DNA from: Comamonadaceae bacterium
Lineage (GTDB): Bacteria > Pseudomonadota > Gammaproteobacteria > Burkholderiales > Burkholderiaceae_C
Assembly: GCA_021286965.1 (NCBI GenBank)
Contig: JAJTBK010000086.1
Coordinates: 1 to 5,727 of the forward strand
DNA length: 5,727 nucleotides
Direction of reading: 5' to 3'
In this document: positions 1 through 5,727 of the stretch, in pieces
Layout: each line of letters starts with the position of its first letter
Position numbering within the stretch: the first letter of the stretch is position 1
Made by a program: the position numbers and the translations under genes
The notes under the pieces: generated by a model
Database searches by the model: none
Told to the model about the DNA's origin: nothing
Seen by the model: the letters and a program-made list of their open reading frames with translations, nothing else

Positions 1-104
1 TCCTGCCGCACGAGACGCGCCGGCGCATCTGCCGCAGCCTGGTCATGCTGCGCGAGAAAAATCTGGAAAACCCGTGGCGCAAGCACGGCAATATCCCGCT
101 TTGA
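1..104 (+). CDS. pccB: Acyl-CoA (propionyl-CoA) carboxylase beta subunit, C-terminal end only
   Basis: Only the last 33 whole codons and the TGA stop at 102-104 are present. The reading frame starts at base 3 and the coding sequence enters from outside the window. The translated tail contains LVMLREKNLENPWRKHGNIPL, with L-R-E/D-K-x-L-E-N-P-W-R-K-H-x-N-I-P-L immediately before the stop, the typical end of the carboxyltransferase (beta) subunit of proteobacterial propionyl-CoA/acyl-CoA carboxylases. The beta subunit transfers the carboxyl group from carboxybiotin to the acyl-CoA in the cytoplasm. The stop lies 26 bases before pccA, consistent with a pccB-pccA operon. The identification rests on recall of the family tail and on the neighbouring alpha subunit, since the catalytic domain is not in view. 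Confidence 0.85.
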   Translation, partial: LPHETRRRICRSLVMLREKNLENPWRKHGNIPL

Positions 105-130
105 TTGTTTCCCCCCAAGGAGAAAAATAT

Positions 131-2179
<2,049 letters not shown>

Positions 2180-2187
2180 AATCGATC

Positions 2188-2220
2188 GCCAGCGCTTACT
2201 GAGCAAGCGCTGGCAGCTAT
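2188..2220. repeat. Palindromic intergenic repeat, copy 1
   Basis: A perfect 10-bp stem, GCCAGCGCTT (2188-2197) and AAGCGCTGGC (2205-2214), encloses a 7-base loop. It begins eight bases after the pccA stop. It is not followed by a T-run, so it is unlikely to end transcription; an intercistronic mRNA-stabilising or REP-like role is possible. A 33-base ungapped alignment to 4751-4783 gives 23 identities, including the 13-mer CAAGCGCTGGCAG, so the two look like members of one dispersed family. I recall similar AGCGCTT...AAGCGCT elements in Comamonadaceae intergenic DNA, but this was not checked. Confidence 0.7.
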
Positions 2221-2238
2221 CAAAACAGGAGTACACGC

Positions 2239-2703
2239 ATGACGACCCGCCCCTTCAAGGTCCTGGGCATCCAGCAGGTGGCCATTGGCGGTGCCGACAA
2301 GGCCCGCATGAAAAAACTCTGGGTCGAGATGCTCGGCCTGGAGCAGACCGACACCTTCCGCAGCGAACGCGAGAACGTCGACGAAGACATCCTGGCGATG
2401 GGGCAGGGCGCCCACAAGGTGGAGGTGGACATCATGCAACCGCTGGACATGGAGAAAAAACCGGCGGTGCACACCACGCCACTGAACCACATCGGCCTGT
2501 GGATCGACGACCTGCCGCGTGCCGTGCAGTGGCTCACGGCGCAGGGCGTGCGCTTTGCCCCCGGAGGCATCCGCCCCGGTGCGGCAGGCTACGACATTTG
2601 TTTTTTGCACCCCAAGGCGAACGATGAATTCCCGATCGCGGGCGAAGGCGTGCTCATCGAACTGGTGCAGGCGCCACCCGAGGTGATTGCGGCCCTGTCG
2701 TAA
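2239..2703 (+). CDS. VOC-superfamily protein, probable methylmalonyl-CoA epimerase
   Basis: This 154-residue protein has the two-module vicinal-oxygen-chelate layout: a first beta-alpha-beta module at about 8-70 ([11 protein letters not shown] ... KVEVDIMQP) and a second at about 82-144 ([10 protein letters not shown] ... GVLIELVQ). Length and the late GVLIELVQ motif fit methylmalonyl-CoA epimerase, which interconverts (S)- and (R)-methylmalonyl-CoA between propionyl-CoA carboxylase and methylmalonyl-CoA mutase. Aligned by eye with the Propionibacterium enzyme (ligands His12, Gln65, His91, Glu141), the metal positions here are Gln13, Asp64, His84 and Glu141, so two of four differ. The start has AGGAG at 2227-2231 with a 7-base spacer. 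The gene lies 59 bases after pccA, with a terminator 51 bases after its stop, making it the last gene of the pcc operon. Because of the ligand changes, a related VOC isomerase or lyase activity, or a non-catalytic role, remains possible. Confidence 0.75.
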   Translation: MTTRPFKVLGIQQVAIGGADKARMKKLWVEMLGLEQTDTFRSERENVDEDILAMGQGAHKVEVDIMQPLDMEKKPAVHTTPLNHIGLWIDDLPRAVQWLTAQGVRFAPGGIRPGAAGYDICFLHPKANDEFPIAGEGVLIELVQAPPEVIAALS

Positions 2704-2754
2704 GCCCCCTGGAAAACCCGTATCCCACCAGGGGTACAGGTAAAATGACCACCG

Positions 2755-2781
2755 CCCGATGCCACCGCATCGGGTTTTTTT
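2755..2781 (+). terminator. Rho-independent terminator of the pcc operon
   Basis: A perfect 8-bp stem, CCCGATGC (2755-2762) and GCATCGGG (2767-2774), with a CACC loop is followed by seven T residues (2775-2781). It lies 51 bases after the VOC gene stop. Its position argues against starting the next gene at the upstream in-frame ATG (2745), which would place the terminator inside the coding region. Confidence 0.9.
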
Positions 2782-2801
2782 ATGCGTGTCTCATCCACCT
2801 C

Positions 2802-3392
2802 ATGCATCACCACACGATTTTTGATACCCCTGTCGTCAACACCTTGCTGCGCGGCCTGTCGCTGGCTGTCTTGCGCCTCAATGGTTGGAAAGTAGAGGGC
2901 AGTTTGCCCCCCGAAGCCGCCAAAAGCGTGCTGATTGCCGCCCCGCACACCAGTAATTGGGATCTGCCCTACACCCTGATGCTGGCCTTTGCCCTGCGCC
3001 TGCGGGTCTACTGGATGGGCAAGCAAAGCATCTTCAACTTTCCCTTCGGCGCCCTCATGCGCTGGATGGGGGGTATCCCCGTGAACCGCAGCCAGAGCAA
3101 CAACCTGGTGGCCAGCTCGGCCGAAGCCATGCGCACGGCCGATGGCCCGATGCAGCTGATCGTGCCGCCCGAGGGCACGCGCGGCAAGACACGGCACTGG
3201 AAAACCGGCTTCTACCATATCGCCCAGCAAGCTGGCGTGCCGATCGTGATGGCATTTGTCGATTACGAACGCAAAGTGGGCGGCCTCGGGCCCTTGTTCG
3301 TGCCCACCGGCGACGTCGAAGCCGACATGGCGCGCATCAAGGCGTTCTACGCCCCCATCAAGGGCAAGAACCCGCACCAATTTGAAGCCTGA
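2802..3392 (+). CDS. PlsC-type lysophospholipid acyltransferase (short form)
   Basis: This 196-residue protein belongs to the 1-acyl-glycerol-3-phosphate acyltransferase superfamily, which transfers acyl groups to lysophospholipids or related acceptors at the inner membrane. It shows the HX4D catalytic box as HTSNWD (His49, Asp54), a block [10 protein letters not shown] at 90-97, the phosphate-binding PPEGTR at 122-127, and a block IV hydrophobic strand [11 protein letters not shown] at 145-155. It is shorter than E. coli PlsC (245 residues) and has no clear N-terminal membrane anchor, only an amphipathic stretch at about 11-28, so the acceptor is uncertain and no gene symbol is given. The ATG at 2802 was chosen because the only in-frame ATG upstream (2745) precedes the terminator hairpin. 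No good Shine-Dalgarno sequence precedes 2802, so the exact start is the weak point. It stands alone between two terminators. Confidence 0.85.
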   Translation: MHHHTIFDTPVVNTLLRGLSLAVLRLNGWKVEGSLPPEAAKSVLIAAPHTSNWDLPYTLMLAFALRLRVYWMGKQSIFNFPFGALMRWMGGIPVNRSQSNNLVASSAEAMRTADGPMQLIVPPEGTRGKTRHWKTGFYHIAQQAGVPIVMAFVDYERKVGGLGPLFVPTGDVEADMARIKAFYAPIKGKNPHQFEA

Positions 3393-3426
3393 GAAGGGTT
3401 GCAATCGGCATTTTTGCCCCCCGTTC

Positions 3427-3441
3427 GCGGCACAATGCCGC
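3427..3441. promoter_or_regulatory. ACAAT-centred dyad (possible operator or -10 region)
   Basis: The sequence GCGGC-ACAAT-GCCGC is a perfect 5-bp inverted repeat around ACAAT. It shares the 9-mer GCACAATGC and the same architecture with the dyad at 3588-3604 near bioB. Its right arm overlaps the left arm of the acyltransferase terminator. No convincing -35 box lies 16-18 bp upstream, so a promoter role is weaker here than for the downstream copy. Confidence 0.3.
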
Positions 3442-3477
3442 CAGAAGCTGCAGGCTTGCGCTTTTGGCGGCATTTTT
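3434..3477 (+). terminator. Rho-independent terminator after the acyltransferase gene
   Basis: A 15-bp stem with one G-U pair is formed by AATGCCGCCAGAAGC (3434-3448) and GCTTTTGGCGGCATT (3460-3474), with an 11-base loop in which GCA and TGC could add three more pairs. The stem runs into a five-T tract (3473-3477). It begins 42 bases after the stop and separates the acyltransferase from bioB. Confidence 0.85.
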
Positions 3478-3569
3478 CATCGAACATCGCTCATCGTGCA
3501 GCAAAAACACTGGCATTTACCAGCATTTGCCATCAACTCTGATAGGGGCGGTTTTTTCACCGTCGGGGC
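3478..3569. other. Gene-free leader upstream of the bioB promoter
   Basis: No coding sequence is supported in the 256 bases between the acyltransferase stop and bioB. After the terminator this stretch is visibly richer in A and T than its surroundings. It opens with three CATCG units at exact 7-base spacing (3478, 3485, 3492), and later has a six-T run (3552-3557) with no convincing stem before it. I could not find a BirA-type operator (TTGTAAACC with its inverted partner) or a BioR-type TTAT-ATAA palindrome. Its function is unknown. Confidence 0.5.
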
Positions 3570-3604
3570 TTGGAGCCGGCGCCGAAGCTGCGCACAATGC
3601 GCAG
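3570..3604 (+). promoter_or_regulatory. Putative bioB promoter with a dyad over the -10 box
   Basis: TTGGAG (3570-3575) and CACAAT (3593-3598), separated by 17 bp, fit a sigma70-type promoter and would start transcription near 3605, giving a leader of about 45 bases before the bioB ATG. The -10 box lies in the perfect dyad CTGCGC-ACAAT-GCGCAG (3588-3604). A repressor bound there would block polymerase, so the site could be an operator for biotin control; that is inference. Confidence 0.45.
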
Positions 3605-3648
3605 TTGGGCGCCAGCCTCCCTCCCATGCGCGCCCCTGGAGTTTTTGC

Positions 3649-4755
3649 ATGACCTTGACCGCCACCGCCCAACCGCAGTCCCCCGCACCAGCCCAACCGC
3701 TGCAGTTCATTGCCCCCGTACCCTCGGCGCCGGCGCAGCCGGGCGCCTGGAGCATCGATGCCGTGCAGGCCCTGCTCGATCAGCCCCTGATGGAACTGCT
3801 GTGGCAGGCGCAGCAGGTGCACCGCCAGCATTGGCCGGTGGGCGACATCGAGCTGGCAACGCTGCTCTCCGTCAAAACCGGCGGCTGCCCGGAGAACTGC
3901 GGCTACTGCCCGCAGGCGGCGGAGTTCGAGACCGGCGTCAAGGCCGAAAAAATGATGAACGTGCAGGAAGTCACGGCTGCCGCCCAGGCCGCCAAAGACG
4001 CCGGCGCCACCCGCTTTTGCATGGGCGCCGCCTGGCGCGCGCCCAAGGACCGCGACATCGAGAAGATGAGCGACATCATCAGCGCCGTCAAAGGTCTGGG
4101 CCTGCAAACCTGCGCCACCCTGGGCATGTTGGCGCCGCACCAGGCACAGGCGCTCAAAAGCGCGGGGCTGGACTACTACAACCACAACCTCGACACCGCG
4201 CCTGAGTACTACCAGGACGTGGTCAGCACGCGCCAGTACCAAGACCGGCTCGATACCCTCAAGGCCGTGCGCGACGCCGGCATCAGCGTCTGCTGCGGCG
4301 GCATCATCGGCATGGGCGAGGCGCCCGTGCACCGCGCCGGGCTGATCGCGCAGCTGGCCAACCTCAACCCCTATCCGGATTCAGTGCCCATCAATAGCCT
4401 GGTGCCCGTGCCTGGCACGCCGCTGGCGGACAGCGCGCCGGTCGATCCGCTTGATTTCGTGCGCGTGATTGCCGTGGCGCGCATCACCATGCCCAAGGCC
4501 CGCGTGCGCCTGTCCGCCGGGCGCCAGCAGCTCGGCGAGCCGGTGCAGGCGCTGTGCTTCCTGGCCGGGGCCAACTCCATCTTCTACGGCGATAAGCTGC
4601 TGGTGACGGGCAACCCCGACGTGGCCGCCGACGAGCAGCTGCTGGCCAAGCTCGGCCTGCGCGCGCACCGCACCACGGTGCAGGAAGAGGGCGAACCCAG
4701 CGCCGAAGCGGGTGCCGGCTGCGGTGGCGGGTGCTCCTGTAGTTGTAGCGGCTGA
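3649..4755 (+). CDS. bioB: Biotin synthase (radical SAM)
   Basis: This 368-residue enzyme inserts sulfur into dethiobiotin, the last step of biotin synthesis, in the cytoplasm. The radical-SAM cluster motif CX3CX2C is at Cys80, Cys84 and Cys87 within [16 protein letters not shown]. The [2Fe-2S] ligands Cys124, Cys155, Cys215 and Arg287 match E. coli Cys97, Cys128, Cys188 and Arg260 with a constant offset of 27. YNHNLDT (177-183) is also present. The start at 3649 has GGAG at 3638-3641 with a 7-base spacer; the open frame extends upstream but through the terminator and promoter region. The first 30 or so residues are a Pro/Ala/Gln-rich extension, and the C-terminus is a Gly/Cys-rich tail with Cys358, Cys362, Cys364 and Cys366, which E. 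coli BioB lacks. No other bio genes are adjacent. Its product supplies the cofactor attached to PccA upstream. Confidence 0.96.
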   Translation: MTLTATAQPQSPAPAQPLQFIAPVPSAPAQPGAWSIDAVQALLDQPLMELLWQAQQVHRQHWPVGDIELATLLSVKTGGCPENCGYCPQAAEFETGVKAEKMMNVQEVTAAAQAAKDAGATRFCMGAAWRAPKDRDIEKMSDIISAVKGLGLQTCATLGMLAPHQAQALKSAGLDYYNHNLDTAPEYYQDVVSTRQYQDRLDTLKAVRDAGISVCCGGIIGMGEAPVHRAGLIAQLANLNPYPDSVPINSLVPVPGTPLADSAPVDPLDFVRVIAVARITMPKARVRLSAGRQQLGEPVQALCFLAGANSIFYGDKLLVTGNPDVAADEQLLAKLGLRAHRTTVQEEGEPSAEAGAGCGGGCSCSCSG

Positions 4756-4792
4756 CGCTTGCCAGCCAAGCGCTGGCAGGCATTTTGTTCTT
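4751..4792 (+). terminator. Probable bioB terminator built from palindromic repeat copy 2
   Basis: GCTTGCCAGC (4757-4766) and GCTGGCAGGC (4772-4781) form a 10-bp stem with one G-U pair and a five-base loop, followed by the T-rich ATTTTGTTCTT (4782-4792). The block 4751-4783 aligns without gaps to the repeat after pccA (2188-2220) and includes the bioB stop codon (4753-4755). A competing stem, CGCTTG (4756-4761) with CAAGCG (4767-4772), uses the same bases and excludes the first. Confidence 0.65.
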
Positions 4793-4839
4793 CAATCAGC
4801 GTTCCTCAGGCAACGCTAAGTCTGGCGCCCGAGACTCTC

Positions 4840-4867
4840 CTGCACGCACACCTACCGTGCGGTTTTT
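4840..4867 (+). promoter_or_regulatory. Terminator-like hairpin just before the PepSY gene ribosome binding site
   Basis: CTGCACG (4840-4846) and CGTGCGG (4856-4862) form a 7-bp stem with one G-U pair and a nine-base loop, followed directly by TTTTT (4863-4867). The AGGAG ribosome binding site starts one base later, at 4869. This layout suggests an attenuator or a 5' mRNA structure controlling the PepSY gene, not the end of another gene, because bioB already has its own terminator. Upstream in the same leader are AGCGTT/AACGCT (4798-4817) and the dyad AGTCT/AGACT (4819-4836). I found no convincing promoter. Confidence 0.35.
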
Positions 4868-4880
4868 CAGGAGAACTCTC

Positions 4881-5195
4881 ATGCGCCACCACACCATCTC
4901 CCTCACCTTGCTGGCTGCCGTGCTTGCCGCCAGCGGCGCCGCCACCTACGCCGCCCAGCACGAGGCCGGCAACGACGCCCTAGCCGCCGCGCAAGCCCCC
5001 ATCACCCTGACCCAGGCCATTGCAGCGGCCGAGCAGCACGTCAACGGCAAGGCCGCCAAGGCCGAATTCGAGCGCGGCAAACACGGCGCTGCGCACTACG
5101 AGGTCGAAGTCGTTCAAGGCACGCAGGTGTTCGACGTTCAGGTCGATGCCCACAAGGGCACGGTCATTGCCTCGCAATTGGATCGGCACGACTGA
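4881..5195 (+). CDS. Small exported PepSY-domain protein
   Basis: The 104-residue product starts with a signal peptide (MRHH, then a hydrophobic stretch at about 6-21 and likely cleavage around Ala24), so the mature protein of about 80 residues is probably periplasmic. Residues 41-104 fit a single PepSY domain: a helix ITLTQAIAAAEQHVNGKA, then strands around HYEVEVVQGTQVFDVQVDAHKGTVIAS, ending in charged LDRHD. PepSY domains are known as propeptide or inhibitor-like modules and occur as small periplasmic proteins, often near two-component regulators; no specific activity is visible here. The start has AGGAG at 4869-4873 with a 7-base spacer. It is followed after 71 bases by a membrane protein in the same direction and is probably co-transcribed with it. 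Confidence 0.85.
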   Translation: MRHHTISLTLLAAVLAASGAATYAAQHEAGNDALAAAQAPITLTQAIAAAEQHVNGKAAKAEFERGKHGAAHYEVEVVQGTQVFDVQVDAHKGTVIASQLDRHD

Positions 5196-5208
5196 ACCCG
5201 CACGCGCT

Positions 5209-5228
5209 GCAGCCCGGCCACCGGCTGC
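5209..5228 (+). other. Intercistronic hairpin between the PepSY and membrane-protein genes
   Basis: GCAG-C-CCGG (5209-5217) pairs with CCGGCTGC (5221-5228) around a three-base loop, giving 8 bp with one bulged C. No T-run follows, so it is not a Rho-independent terminator. It could protect or segment a PepSY/membrane-protein message. GC-rich DNA forms such stems by chance. Confidence 0.3.
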
Positions 5229-5266
5229 GCTGCTGCGCCCCCCCAAAAGCCTGAGGAGAAAACACC

Positions 5267-5727
5267 ATGACCCCCTTGCAGACCACAGCGCCGCGCGACT
5301 GGTTCATCAAAGTACCGGCGATCACTTTGTCGTTCTGGATCGTCAAAATCCTGTGCACCACCGTGGGCGAAACCAGCGCCGACTACCTGGCCTTTGACGC
5401 CGGCCTGGGGCAGAACCTCACTCGCGCGCTCATGGGCACGCTGCTGGCCCTGGCCCTGGTGATGCAGCTGCGCAGCCGCCGCTACACGCCGTGGCTGTAC
5501 TGGCTCACTGTGGTGCTGGTCAGTGTGGTGGGCACGCAAATGACCGACCTCATGACCGATGGCCTGGGCATCAGCCTGTACGCCAGCACCCCCGCCTTCG
5601 CCCTGCTGCTGGCGGTGATTTTTGCCGCCTGGTGGCGCACCGAGCACACGCTCTCCATCCACGACATTCAAACGCGCCGCCGCGAATTGTTTTACTGGGC
5701 CGCCATTTTGTGCACCTTTGCCATGGG
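5267..5727 (+). CDS. COG4705/DUF347-type multi-spanning membrane protein, 3' end missing
   Basis: The first 153 codons are present and the frame is open at the window end. AGGAG at 5254-5258 with an 8-base spacer supports the ATG at 5267. The protein begins MTPLQTTAPRDWFIKVPAIT and has hydrophobic segments at about 17-34, 54-68, 74-93, 105-122 and from 141 on, so it is an integral inner-membrane protein. It carries an internal repeat typical of DUF347: FWIVKILCTTVGETSADY (23-40) leading to D-A-G-L-G, then YWLTVVLVSVVGTQMTDL (78-95) leading to D-G-L-G, and a third beginning YWAAILCTFAM (143-153) at the edge. Conserved Gly and acidic residues recur at matching places, which could suggest a transporter-like fold, but the family's function is not known to me. 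Its neighbour is the secreted PepSY protein. Confidence 0.8.
   Translation, partial: MTPLQTTAPRDWFIKVPAITLSFWIVKILCTTVGETSADYLAFDAGLGQNLTRALMGTLLALALVMQLRSRRYTPWLYWLTVVLVSVVGTQMTDLMTDGLGISLYASTPAFALLLAVIFAAWWRTEHTLSIHDIQTRRRELFYWAAILCTFAM

Noticed and set aside
74..130. Upstream in-frame ATG for pccA
   Set aside because: It overlaps the end of pccB and lacks a ribosome binding site, whereas 131 has AAGGAGA at a good distance and gives the family N-terminus.
2745..2801. Longer N-terminus for the acyltransferase, beginning at the ATG at 2745
   Set aside because: It would place a perfect stem with a seven-T tail inside the gene, and the extra 19 residues do not look like the family; 2802 is preferred.
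2589..3473. Long antisense open frame opposite the acyltransferase gene (similar ones at 3517-4332, 1945-2610 and 5138-5671)
   Set aside because: Such frames are expected opposite GC-rich genes; the translations are Arg/Ala/Gly/His-rich, show no recognisable domains, and cross terminators on the other strand.
3552..3557. Six-T run as a second terminator before bioB
   Set aside because: The preceding bases form only four- to five-bp stems that do not adjoin the T-run.
3256..3648. Open frame continuous with and upstream of bioB
   Set aside because: It runs through the end of the acyltransferase gene, a terminator and the likely promoter; the residues are low-complexity and unlike BioB. The start at 3649 has its own ribosome binding site.
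3393..3648. BirA- or BioR-type biotin operator upstream of bioB
   Set aside because: I searched by eye for TTGTAAACC-type and TTAT-ATAA-type palindromes on both strands and found none.
3464..3652. 62-residue frame whose TGA overlaps the bioB ATG, a possible leader peptide
   Set aside because: It starts with TTG inside the acyltransferase terminator, lacks a ribosome binding site, and would begin upstream of the likely bioB transcription start.
5238..5244. Run of seven C residues before the membrane-protein gene as a phase-variation tract
   Set aside because: It is short, lies outside coding sequence and away from any recognised promoter element, and is unremarkable in GC-rich DNA.

Overview
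The window looks like chromosomal DNA from a GC-rich betaproteobacterium, most likely a member of the Comamonadaceae (Acidovorax/Comamonas type). This is inferred from protein style (the PccB tail, PccA, BioB), from strong GC preference at third codon positions, and from a short palindromic repeat of a kind I associate with that family. No database search was possible. All supported genes are on the + strand, and I see no phage, IS, CRISPR or tRNA/rRNA sequence.

Positions 1-2781 hold the end of a propionyl-CoA catabolic operon: the last codons of a carboxyltransferase beta subunit (pccB), a complete biotin-carrying alpha subunit (pccA), and a small VOC-fold protein that is probably a methylmalonyl-CoA epimerase but has two atypical metal-ligand positions. 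A clear Rho-independent terminator closes the operon. Together these genes would turn propionyl-CoA into methylmalonyl-CoA and set its stereochemistry for methylmalonyl-CoA mutase, which is not in the window.

Positions 2802-3477 hold a monocistronic, short PlsC-type acyltransferase. Its longest possible start would put the preceding terminator inside the gene, so the start was moved to 2802. A second strong terminator follows it.

Positions 3478-4792 hold a stand-alone biotin synthase gene (bioB) with a gene-free leader of roughly 170 bases after that terminator. A good sigma70-like promoter lies in the leader, and its -10 box sits in the centre of a perfect dyad. The same ACAAT-centred dyad layout occurs 161 bp upstream. 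BioB has all expected iron-sulfur ligands plus an unusual C-terminal Cys-rich tail. It makes the cofactor that PccA carries, although the two genes are in separate transcription units.

Positions 4793-5727 hold a two-gene unit: a secreted PepSY-domain protein of 104 residues, preceded by a terminator-like hairpin just before its ribosome binding site, and a multi-spanning COG4705/DUF347-type membrane protein that runs off the window. This pair is the least understood part of the window. The other observations most worth checking are the paired dyads around the bioB leader, the two related palindromic repeats placed at stop codons, the Cys-rich BioB tail and the altered epimerase metal site.
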